Part shown: piece by piece, positions 7,525 through 14,242 of the stretch
How the letters are laid out: each line of letters starts with the position of its first letter
Numbering within the stretch: the first letter of the stretch is position 1
Assembly (NCBI GenBank): GCA_937920105.1
Contig: CALETH010000126.1
Location: forward strand, 1-14,242
Length of the DNA: 14,242 nucleotides
Direction: 5' to 3'
Source: an uncultured Bacteroidota bacterium
GTDB taxonomy: Bacteria > Bacteroidota > Ignavibacteria > UBA10030 > UBA8401
The notes under the pieces: model-generated
Told to the model about the DNA's origin: nothing
The model's database searches: none
What the model saw: only the letters and a program-made list of their open reading frames with translations
Program-made: the position numbers and the translations under genes

Positions 7525-7878
7525 TTATTTATTGAATTTAAGTTTATAATTTCTATAAAGATAAATCATAATAATATTATTATAATGTAAAATGCATAAT
7601 ATAATTACAATTATTGATACTTTTGTGCTTATGTGTTCAATCATTTTTTGTGTAGAACGAATTTCATCCCAACTGCTTAATGAATAAAAAACAAAACCGA
7701 TATTCAAAAGATAATATGCTACTAAAAGTAATTGATTAACGGATTTTGCGATTTTTTCATCATGGTCAAATAATTCTAATACGTACACATACCCATTTTT
7801 ATAACATAACCATCCAACATAAATAGTAATAAATGATGAAATGGCTAAATAGATAAAGTATGAGATGGTGTTAATCAT
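7525..7878 (-). CDS. Small three-helix membrane protein of unknown function (117 residues)
   Basis: Hydrophobic stretches at about 4-26, 49-68 and 84-107 predict three membrane helices. The loop KNGYVYVLELFDHDEKIAKS and the helix VAYYLLNIGF are conserved with the C-terminal half of the 229-residue neighbour. I place the start at the ATG at 7878 rather than the upstream TTG (7911). The ATG copy aligns with the paralogue, and the TTG extension (MFKKHKKHFYK) is read out of frame from the end of the nucleotidyltransferase gene. With this start the gene overlaps that gene's stop by 8 bases. No Shine-Dalgarno sequence is seen. Confidence 0.72.
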   Translation of the reverse strand: MINTISYFIYLAISSFITIYVGWLCYKNGYVYVLELFDHDEKIAKSVNQLLLVAYYLLNIGFVFYSLSSWDEIRSTQKMIEHISTKVSIIVIILCILHYNNIIMIYLYRNYKLKFNK

Positions 7879-8493
7879 TTTGTAAAAATGTTTTTTGTGT
7901 TTCTTGAACAAAAAATTCTTTTATAGTCTTCCAATCAACATTGATAAACATTTCGGGCATTTCTTCTTGCTCTGCATCGTCAAAATATATCAAACTTTTT
8001 GTAAGAGGATAAACATCATAATTGATATTGGAAAACTTTTTTTTAAAACAATTCTACACATTGCAATAATGTATAATTGTGTTTGCATACACAATATATA
8101 TCAATAAAATCCTTTTTTGAACCACGTCCGGCAATAGCGTTGATTTTCATTGCAACAATATCATCAATGCGTGCTCGTTGAACTTTGATTTCATTATCAA
8201 GTTTTTGTAATAGCGGATAATGAAATTCAAAAAATGAAATTTTCACGCCATAAAAAAGTAATGATAATGTTCCTTGTGATTCTTGCAATAATTGTGCTTG
8301 AGAAAAAAATGAGCGGAGATATGTTGTATCAATTTTTTTCATCAGTAAAAAAATCAAAATCTATAGATTTTCTATGATGTAAATATAACGCTAATGCTGT
8401 TCCTCCTGCTAAGTAAAATTTGTTTTGATGAACTATTGGAATTAATAATTCCAAAACTTTCTGTTGTTCTGAAGAAAGGATGGTTGTAGGCAT
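7871..8493 (-). pseudogene. AbiEii-type nucleotidyltransferase (toxin-like), broken by two single-base insertions
   Basis: Three consecutive frames together encode one protein. Segment 1 contains YLAGGTALALYL and the metal-binding DFDFF of minimal nucleotidyltransferases. Segment 2 contains IVAMKINAIAGRGSKKDFIDIY. Segment 3, too short for most gene finders, continues as SLIYFDDAEQEEMPEMF and DWKTIKEFF. Segment 1 ends in TGA after the A7 run at 8333-8339; removing one A joins it to segment 2. Segment 2 ends in TAA at the T4A8 run at 8037-8048; removing one base joins segment 3, which stops at 7871. Restored length is 206 residues (621 bases), normal for the family. The start is taken at MPTTILSSEQQ (8493). 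It could be a true pseudogene, a phase-variable gene or a sequencing artefact. Confidence 0.85.
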
Positions 8494-8744
8494 TGTTCGT
8501 TTTCTAAATGAAAAATATATTTCCAAAAATTGATAGTTTTTTTATGAAGAACTTTCCAGCCATGGTGGAGAAGATAATTTTTTATAAATTCATCTCCATA
8601 ATATTCACGAACAAAACGTACCAATTCCATCGTACCATAATCCAAAACACCGGTAAGGATAAAATCTGCATTTTTTTGTAAATCTAATGTTGTAGGGTTG
8701 ACATCCCAAAATAAAAAATGGCTTTGTGAAGGAACTTGTGTCAT
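8442..8744 (-). CDS. Small AbiEi-like partner protein (DUF6922-like), putative antitoxin
   Basis: The 100-residue protein has the pattern I associate with the small gene that precedes AbiEii-type nucleotidyltransferases in Bacteroidota and Ignavibacteria. The pattern is an FLFWDVNP start, a middle helix with LVRFVREYYGDEFIKNYLL, and a C-terminal KKTINFWKYIF followed by a basic/aromatic end, FWNY. It has no signal peptide. It overlaps the nucleotidyltransferase frame by 52 bases, a typical toxin-antitoxin arrangement. The ATG at 8744 is 79 bp past the gyrA stop. A role as repressor or neutraliser is inferred from context and my recollection of the family; the intact state of this gene next to a broken partner is notable. 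Confidence 0.7.
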   Translation of the reverse strand: MTQVPSQSHFLFWDVNPTTLDLQKNADFILTGVLDYGTMELVRFVREYYGDEFIKNYLLHHGWKVLHKKTINFWKYIFHLENEQCLQPSFLQNNRKFWNY

Positions 8745-8770
8745 AATTACTCTCGGGAATCTGCAAGGTG

Positions 8771-8794
8771 GATGCCTGCTTTCGCAGGTATGAC
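8771..8794. repeat. Dispersed palindromic repeat, copy 2
   Basis: ATGCCTGC (8772-8779) and GCAGGTAT (8784-8791) pair around a TTTC tetraloop with one G-T mismatch, and GAC follows. The + strand reading WMPAFAGMT here is the familiar false peptide produced by this kind of intergenic repeat in many genomes. It lies between the gyrA stop and the antitoxin-like gene and could limit read-through from the gyrase genes. It shares GAT-CC-GC and GC-GG-ATGAC with the copy at 1731-1760. Confidence 0.65.
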
Positions 8795-8823
8795 AAATAC
8801 CTCACCACTTACAATAAAGATAT

Positions 8824-11436
8824 TTATTTTTTCTTCTTTTTCTTTTCTTTCACTTTACTTTTCTTCTCTTCTTTTTCATTCTTCGTCTTGGTCAAGACTT
8901 TTTTTTTATCAGAAAATAAATTTTCTGGTTCTGATTTTTCTTTTGATGGTTTTTCTGTTTTTGCTGGCGGTGTTGGATTTGATTCTGCTTTTTGTAATAC
9001 TTTATCTTCTTCATCTTCAGAAACAACTATTGCTATCGCCGCAACTTTATCTCCTTCGTTCACGCGAATGAGACGAACGCCGGATGTGTTTCTTCCGGAA
9101 ACACGAATATCTTTCGCGCTTTGTCTAATTACCATTCCTTGTGAACTGACCACGACAATGTCATCAGTATCTTGCACTTCGCGGATTGCTATCATTGTTC
9201 CGGTTTTGTCATTCGCTTTTAATGTGGTTACACCTTTTCCGCCACGATGACTTATTCTGTATTCTTCAAGTTCGGAACGTTTTCCAAATCCGTTTTCTGT
9301 TGCAACAAGAATTGTAGTTTTTTGTCTCTTTACATTTACTGCTCCGATAACTTTATCACCTTTATCTAATTTTATTGCTCGCACTCCGGAAGCAGCACGT
9401 CCCATACTTCGCACTTCACTTTCGGGAAAGCGGATTGCCATTCCTTCTTTTGTTCCGATGAGAATTTCATCATTTCCGTCAGTAAGTTTTGCATCTCGCA
9501 ATAAATCATTTTTATCTAAAGAGATTGCTCCGATTCCATTTTTTCTTGGATTGCTAAATTCTGCTAAGGAGGTTTTTTTCATTTGTCCTTGTTCGGTTAC
9601 CATAAAGACAAATTGTTTATCATTAAATTCTCTTACGCTTAAAATTGCAGTGATGTTTTCTGTTGGCTCTTTTGCTATAACGTTTGCAATGGATTTTCCT
9701 TTGGATGTTCTTCCTCCTTCGGGAACTTCAAATACTTTCAACCAATAACATTTTCCTTTATCAGTAAAGAACATGATGTAATTGTGTGTGCTTGCAATGA
9801 ACATGTGTTCTACAAAATCATCTTCGCGAGATGCAGCACCGGTTACACCTTTTCCGCCACGTGATTGTTTTCTATATCCGCTTACTGGAAAACGCTTGAT
9901 GTATCCACCATGACTGATGGTAATAACTACATCTTCTTGTGCAATGATATCTTCAATTTTAAATTCTTTAACATCGTGCATAATTTCTGTACGACGTTCA
10001 TCTGCATATTTTTCTTTTATTGCTAAGAGTTCTTCTTTGATGATTTCCATTTGCAGTTGTTTGCTTGCAAGGATTGCTTTAAGTTTTGTGATGAGTTTTA
10101 TAAGTTCACGATATTCTTCTTCAATTTTCTTTCTTTCTAATCCAGTTAAACGTTGCAAACGCATATCCAAAATTGCTTTTGCTTGAATTTCTGAAAGTTT
10201 GAATTTTTTTATCAATCCGGTTTTTGCGGTTTCTGTATCTTTAGAGGATTTAATTAATTTTATTATTTCATCGATATTATCTAATGCAATAATATATCCT
10301 TCTAAAATGTGGGCGCGTTTTTCTGCTTCATCTAAATCAAATTTTGTTCGGCGTACAACAACTTCATTGCGATGTTTTAAATAATGTTCAATGGTGTCAC
10401 GAAGTGTGAGCACTTGCGGTCTGCCTTCTACTAATGCAAGCATAATGATACCGAATGTTGTTTGCATTTGTGTGTACTTGAATAAATTATTCAACACTAC
10501 GCTTGCGTTGGCATCGCGTTTTAATTCTATTACAATTCGCATTCCATCTCTATCGGATTCATCTCGCACATCAGAAATATCTTCCAATCTTTTTTCTCGC
10601 ATTAGTTCAGCAATTTTTTCTATTAAACTTGCTTTGTTAACTTGATAGGGAATTTCTGAAACGATAATACTTTGTCTATCATTTTTTGCTGTTTCAATAT
10701 TTGCTTTTGCTCGAAGCGTAATTTTTCCACGTCCTGTAGTGTATGCTTCTTTTACTCCATCATATCCATAAATTATTCCACCTGTGGGAAAATCTGGTGC
10801 TTTGATAAGTTTCATCAATTTCATGTTATCAATAGATGGGTCTTTGATGAAGGCAATACATCCATCAACAACTTCTCCCAAATTATGGGGTGGAATATTG
10901 GTGGTCATACCCACGGCTATTCCGCTTGAACCGTTGACTAAAAGATTTGGGATTTGTGCAGGAAGAACTCTTGGTTCTTGCAATGTGTCATCAAAGTTTG
11001 GAGAAAAATCTACAGTGTTTTTTTCCAAATCGCGTAACATTTCTTCAGCGATTTTTTCCAAACGAACTTCTGTGTAACGCATTGCTGCTGGAGAATCTCC
11101 ATCAACAGAACCAAAATTTCCTTGTCCATCTACTAATGTGTAACGCAAGGAAAAATCTTGTGCCATCCGTACGATGGTATCGTACACGGCTGTATCTCCG
11201 TGTGGATGGTATTTACCAAGCACTTCTCCAACAACGCGGGCACTTTTTTTGTATGGTTTGTTTGCTGCAAGACTGAGTTCTTGCATTCCAAAAAGTACGC
11301 GGCGGTGAACGGGTTTTAATCCATCTCGCACATCGGGTAATGCGCGGGAGACGATGACGGACATAGAGTAGTCTATGTACGAACCTTTCATTTCTTCTTC
11401 TATATCAACTGGGAGTATTTTTTCGTTTGTGGACAT
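8824..11436 (-). CDS. gyrA: DNA gyrase subunit A
   Basis: The 870-residue protein is the breakage-reunion subunit of gyrase (GyrA2GyrB2), which introduces negative supercoils. The winged-helix region contains VHRRVLFGM and GKYHPHGDTAVYDTIVRMAQ. The catalytic tyrosine is Y121 in AAMRYTEVR. The quinolone region has Thr at the position of E. coli Ser83 (T82) and Asp at 87 (D86). The C-terminal beta-pinwheel starts near 495 and carries the GyrA box as QSRGGKG (524-530). A second RGGKG (731-735) lies in a later blade. An unusual tail (about 806-870) begins acidic, becomes Lys/Glu/Pro-rich and ends in KEKKKKKK. It follows gyrB by 56 bp of AT-rich DNA. No Shine-Dalgarno sequence is visible. Confidence 0.98.
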   Translation of the reverse strand: MSTNEKILPVDIEEEMKGSYIDYSMSVIVSRALPDVRDGLKPVHRRVLFGMQELSLAANKPYKKSARVVGEVLGKYHPHGDTAVYDTIVRMAQDFSLRYTLVDGQGNFGSVDGDSPAAMRYTEVRLEKIAEEMLRDLEKNTVDFSPNFDDTLQEPRVLPAQIPNLLVNGSSGIAVGMTTNIPPHNLGEVVDGCIAFIKDPSIDNMKLMKLIKAPDFPTGGIIYGYDGVKEAYTTGRGKITLRAKANIETAKNDRQSIIVSEIPYQVNKASLIEKIAELMREKRLEDISDVRDESDRDGMRIVIELKRDANASVVLNNLFKYTQMQTTFGIIMLALVEGRPQVLTLRDTIEHYLKHRNEVVVRRTKFDLDEAEKRAHILEGYIIALDNIDEIIKLIKSSKDTETAKTGLIKKFKLSEIQAKAILDMRLQRLTGLERKKIEEEYRELIKLITKLKAILASKQLQMEIIKEELLAIKEKYADERRTEIMHDVKEFKIEDIIAQEDVVITISHGGYIKRFPVSGYRKQSRGGKGVTGAASREDDFVEHMFIASTHNYIMFFTDKGKCYWLKVFEVPEGGRTSKGKSIANVIAKEPTENITAILSVREFNDKQFVFMVTEQGQMKKTSLAEFSNPRKNGIGAISLDKNDLLRDAKLTDGNDEILIGTKEGMAIRFPESEVRSMGRAASGVRAIKLDKGDKVIGAVNVKRQKTTILVATENGFGKRSELEEYRISHRGGKGVTTLKANDKTGTMIAIREVQDTDDIVVVSSQGMVIRQSAKDIRVSGRNTSGVRLIRVNEGDKVAAIAIVVSEDEEDKVLQKAESNPTPPAKTEKPSKEKSEPENLFSDKKKVLTKTKNEKEEKKSKVKEKKKKKK

Positions 11437-11492
11437 TATATTTATGATTTAAAATTATTTTTAATATTTTATTCTTTTATTATTAATTTTTC

Positions 11493-13511
11493 TTACACAT
11501 CCAAATTACGTACGTATTTTGCATTTTTTTCTATAAATTCTCGACGTGGTTCTACTTCATCTCCCATTAAAATGGAAAATGTTCTATCAGCATCGGCAGC
11601 GTTTTCTATACCTACTTGAAGAACGGTACGTGTTTCCGGATTCATTGTTGTTGACCAAAGTTGTTCGGGATTCATTTCTCCTAATCCTTTAAAACGAGAA
11701 ATTACTATTCCGCTTTTTACTACTGCTCCTTCTTCTGGAAGTTCTTGCTCTTCTGTGGGAATTTCTTCTTTGTCAGATTTTTTATCGCTTTTGAATTTTT
11801 TTAAAATTTCGTCTCGTTCCTCATCATCGTAGGCGTAATTTTCTTGCTTTCCTTTTTTCAATTTATAAAGTGGTGGCTGAGCAATATACACATGTCCTAA
11901 TTCTATGAGTTGTTTCATATAACGGAAAAATAGTGTTAACAATAATGTTCGTATATGTGAGCCATCAACGTCGGCATCACACATGAGAATAATTTTTCCG
12001 TAGCGAATTTTTTCAGGATTAAATTCATCTCCAACACCCGCACCAATGGCAGTAAAAATATTTCGGATTTCTTCATTTTCCAACATTTTATGAAGTCGTG
12101 CTTTTTCTACATTGAGAATTTTTCCTTTTAGTGGAAGTATTGCTTGAAAACGTCTATCGCGTCCTTGCTTTGCACTTCCACCTGCAGAATCTCCTTCGAC
12201 GATATACAGTTCACAATGTTCAGGGTCGCTAATGGAACAATCAGCAAGTTTTCCTGGAAGTCCGCCACCATCCAACGCATTTTTTCTTCGTGTTAAATCA
12301 CGTGCTTTTCTTGCGGCTTCCCTGGCTTCTGCAGCACGGAGACTTTTTTCTATAATGCGTTTTGCATCCGGAGAATTATCTTCAAGCCATTCTTGCAAAG
12401 TTTTTCCAACTATTCCTTCTACAATACTTTTAATTTCGCTGTTACCAAGTTTAGTTTTTGTTTGTCCTTCAAATTGTGGTTCCGGAACTTTGACACTTAT
12501 AACAGCGGTAAGTCCTTCTTTAAAATCATCTCCCGTGAGTGTTACTTTTCCTTCTTTTACTAAATTATTTTTTGATGCATAATTATTGAGTGTTCTTGTT
12601 AGTGATGTTCGAAAACCAACAACATGTGTTCCACCTTCGTGAGTGTTAATATTATTCACATAAGAAAAAACATTTTCTGAATATTGGTCATTATATTGGA
12701 ATGCAACTTCTACTTCTACAGCACGTCCATTTTCATCTTTATCTTCACCTTTTGCGTAAAAGATTTTTTTCATAATTGCTGGACGTGTTGCATCGGTATA
12801 TTTTATAAATTCAAGAAGTCCGCCTTTGTAATGGAATGTTTCTGTTTGCTCTTGTTTGCTGCGAAGGTCAGAAATTTCTAATGTTACTTGTGAGTTGAGA
12901 AATGCGAGTTCGCGAAGGCGTTCGGCAAGTGTTTCAAATTTGTAGGTACGATTTTTAAAAATGGTTGCATCTGGCATGAATGTTACGGTTGTTCCTGTGG
13001 ACATTCCGCGTTCCATTTTTCCAATTGTTTTTACTGCTTCAACTGGGTCACCTTTTTTATATTTTTGAAAAAAGATTTTTCCTTCGCGTCGAACTTCTAC
13101 TTCTAACCATTCACTTAATGCATTCACCACAGAAACACCAACTCCATGTAAACCACCGGAAACTTTATAAGTTTCTTTATCAAATTTTCCGCCGGCATGA
13201 AGAACAGTCATAACAACTTCTAATGCAGAACGTTTTTCTTCAGGATGTATTGCTGTAGGGATTCCACGTCCATCATCAATCACCGTAATGCTTCCATCTT
13301 TATTTATTTTTACTTGGATGTTTTTACAATAACCGGCTAATGCTTCATCAATGGAGTTATCAACAACTTCATACACAAGATGATGAAGTCCGCGAATACT
13401 AACATCTCCAATGTACATTGCTGGTCTTTTGCGGACTGCTTCAAGTCCTTTAAGAACGGTGATATTTTGTGCGTCGTACTGTTTTTCTGTTTTGGGTTTA
13501 TTTTCTGCCAT
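11493..13511 (-). CDS. gyrB: DNA gyrase subunit B
   Basis: The 672-residue protein is the ATPase subunit of gyrase, of the short type without the large E. coli insertion. The GHKL ATPase domain shows YEVVDNSIDEA (E48, N52), DDGRGIP (79-85) and GGLHGVGVSVVNALS (119-133). The transducer domain follows. The TOPRIM domain has EGDSAGG (439-445, catalytic Glu) and DADVDGSHI with the metal-binding Asp pair (512, 514). ILPLKGKILNVEK lies between them. The GyrA-contacting end is RFKGLGEMNPEQLW to the C-terminus. A charged insert at about 574-597 (KSDKKSDKEE) separates the TOPRIM core from the tail. It starts 26 bp after the DUF721 gene and precedes gyrA, so the three probably form an operon. Confidence 0.98.
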   Translation of the reverse strand: MAENKPKTEKQYDAQNITVLKGLEAVRKRPAMYIGDVSIRGLHHLVYEVVDNSIDEALAGYCKNIQVKINKDGSITVIDDGRGIPTAIHPEEKRSALEVVMTVLHAGGKFDKETYKVSGGLHGVGVSVVNALSEWLEVEVRREGKIFFQKYKKGDPVEAVKTIGKMERGMSTGTTVTFMPDATIFKNRTYKFETLAERLRELAFLNSQVTLEISDLRSKQEQTETFHYKGGLLEFIKYTDATRPAIMKKIFYAKGEDKDENGRAVEVEVAFQYNDQYSENVFSYVNNINTHEGGTHVVGFRTSLTRTLNNYASKNNLVKEGKVTLTGDDFKEGLTAVISVKVPEPQFEGQTKTKLGNSEIKSIVEGIVGKTLQEWLEDNSPDAKRIIEKSLRAAEAREAARKARDLTRRKNALDGGGLPGKLADCSISDPEHCELYIVEGDSAGGSAKQGRDRRFQAILPLKGKILNVEKARLHKMLENEEIRNIFTAIGAGVGDEFNPEKIRYGKIILMCDADVDGSHIRTLLLTLFFRYMKQLIELGHVYIAQPPLYKLKKGKQENYAYDDEERDEILKKFKSDKKSDKEEIPTEEQELPEEGAVVKSGIVISRFKGLGEMNPEQLWSTTMNPETRTVLQVGIENAADADRTFSILMGDEVEPRREFIEKNAKYVRNLDV

Positions 13512-13537
13512 AGGTTTTGTTTTTATTTTATTAATTT

Positions 13538-13828
13538 TTATCTAAATCGAATATCCTTTATTGCTGTGCTTTTTGTTGCTTCGTGAATTTTCGTGAGAAT
13601 TTCTTTTTTGCGAAAAGTGAGTTCTGTTCTCCACGGTGCATTGGAAACTTTTACAATAAGTAATCCATTATCTATTCTTTCTGGTTCTGTTATTTTTGCG
13701 ATTTGTTCTCCCACAACATCATTCCATAACGGAAAAATACTATATTGCTCTAATTTTGTTTTTATTCCTAAATCTACAGCAAGAGATTCTATAATAGTAT
13801 TAAGTGTTTGTGGAATGTGAGTTTTCAT
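13538..13828 (-). CDS. DUF721/DciA-like protein
   Basis: The 96-residue protein fits the DUF721 family, whose DciA members recruit or load the replicative helicase DnaB in bacteria lacking DnaC. Typical features are FPLWNDVVGEQIAKITEPERI (W35), the strand GLLIVKVSNAPWRTELTFRKKEIL (W66), and a short basic C-terminus. The family often sits next to recF or gyrB, and here it lies 26 bp before gyrB. It starts 2 bp after the upstream stop (TAG, GT, ATG), so coupled translation is likely. Its identity as a DnaB loader is inferred from family and location, so I give no symbol. Confidence 0.85.
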   Translation of the reverse strand: MKTHIPQTLNTIIESLAVDLGIKTKLEQYSIFPLWNDVVGEQIAKITEPERIDNGLLIVKVSNAPWRTELTFRKKEILTKIHEATKSTAIKDIRFR

Positions 13829-13830
13829 AC

Positions 13831-14241
13831 CTATTCAGGAAAAACTTCTAAATGCTTACCTAATAGTGTGTGTGCATCATGACATGAAATTGAAACGAAT
13901 ATAGTTCTATTTTCATATTCCCACCATGTTATTTTAATAGTATTATATATAGTTGATATAGGCACATTAGGTTTTATTTTCAATTCTTCCCATTCTTTTT
14001 TATATTCAGTTCCTCTTCCAGAATAAATAGGTTTTCCAAGTTTTTCCGTTAGGAATAAAATGGCATTTTCATAACCATTCCAAAAATTTATAAGTTCCTC
14101 TTTTCTTTTAGGGATATAATTATTTATAGCCTCTATTGCCCAATTGATACCGACTTTTTCCCAATCGTCGTTACACCATTTTCCACCAGTATTCAAAATA
14201 ATATCAGTTTCTTTAATAATGTTTTCTATTTCTATAGGGAG
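13831..14241 (-). CDS. Unrecognised protein in the position next to DUF721/gyrB (5' end outside window)
   Basis: A TTG at 14196 could start a 121-residue product. However, the frame stays open to the window edge without a stop (15 more codons, PIEIENIIKETDIIL), so this is a 136-residue C-terminal fragment of a longer gene. It is Trp- and Glu/Lys-rich, soluble, with no signal peptide: WCNDDWEKVGINWAIEAINNYI, then FWNGYENAILFLTEKLGKPIY, then TIKITWWEYENRTIFVSISCHD. The last part alternates like beta strands. It is not RecF, which often occupies this place. The overall make-up resembles small immunity-type or stress proteins, but I cannot name a family. Confidence 0.7.
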   Translation of the reverse strand, partial: LPIEIENIIKETDIILNTGGKWCNDDWEKVGINWAIEAINNYIPKRKEELINFWNGYENAILFLTEKLGKPIYSGRGTEYKKEWEELKIKPNVPISTIYNTIKITWWEYENRTIFVSISCHDAHTLLGKHLEVFPE

Positions 14242-14242
14242 T

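Noticed and set aside
7912..8042. Apparent intergenic gap between the membrane gene and the nucleotidyltransferase
   Set aside because: It is not a gap. In the third frame it encodes the C-terminal part of the broken nucleotidyltransferase, from KKKFSNINYDVYPLTKSL to KTFLQND.
8333..8339. Programmed -1 ribosomal frameshift at the A7 run
   Set aside because: The downstream frame needs a +1 shift, not -1, and the second break also needs +1 at a different run. Two +1 insertions explain the data more simply.
8736..9250. Overlapping + strand reading frames starting in the repeat (WMPAFAGMT and MDACFRRYD)
   Set aside because: They begin in the palindromic repeat and continue antisense to the gyrA 3' end. 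Their Ser/Phe/Leu-rich products are what reverse reading of a Lys-rich gene gives.
11437..11492. Possible promoter or regulator between gyrB and gyrA
   Set aside because: The 56 bp are almost pure A/T with no spaced hexamers or inverted repeat that stands out from background.

Overview
The window looks like a chromosomal segment of an AT-rich member of the Bacteroidota/Chlorobi/Ignavibacteria group. The evidence is a type IX secretion (Por) C-terminal sorting domain at the left end containing NYPNPFNPTTTISY, the style common in Ignavibacteria-like genomes, together with Bacteroidota-style gyrase, TypA and M14 peptidase proteins. Several housekeeping genes also lack a recognisable Shine-Dalgarno sequence. 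The exact lineage is inference. There are no rRNA or tRNA genes, no insertion sequence and no CRISPR array.

Layout. One gene end lies on the + strand (2-499, a secreted T9SS-type cargo protein). Everything else is on the - strand and reads right to left. It begins with a gene of unknown function cut by the right edge (13831-14241), then a DUF721/DciA-like gene (13538-13828), gyrB (11493-13511) and gyrA (8824-11436). Next come an AbiEi-like small protein (8442-8744) and a frameshifted AbiEii-type nucleotidyltransferase (7871-8493). A four-gene set of uncharacterised envelope proteins follows (5104-7878), then a 73-residue hypothetical (4807-5028), typA (2768-4621), a nitronate monooxygenase/FabK-like flavoprotein (1784-2728) and a cytosolic M14 carboxypeptidase-like protein (518-1714).

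How the parts relate. DciA-gyrB-gyrA is a replication/topology block; the usual recF position next to the DUF721 gene is taken here by an unknown gene. Downstream of gyrA, the antitoxin-like gene overlaps the nucleotidyltransferase gene. The nucleotidyltransferase carries two one-base insertions, at an A7 run and at a T4A8 run; removing both restores one 206-residue protein. Its stop overlaps the start of a small membrane protein.

The next genes are the most novel part: a 117-residue three-helix membrane protein, a 229-residue protein, a 153-residue lipoprotein and a 411-residue coiled-coil protein with a C-terminal anchor. The 229-residue protein is a mosaic: its N-terminal half matches the start of the 411-residue protein and its C-terminal half matches the 117-residue protein. 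I recognise no known system in this set.

Intergenic DNA is short but structured. It holds a perfect 15-bp-arm palindrome (5059-5089), a half copy of the same family next to typA, two diverged copies of a second palindromic repeat (1731-1760 and 8771-8794), and a terminator-like hairpin between a good sigma-70-like promoter and typA.
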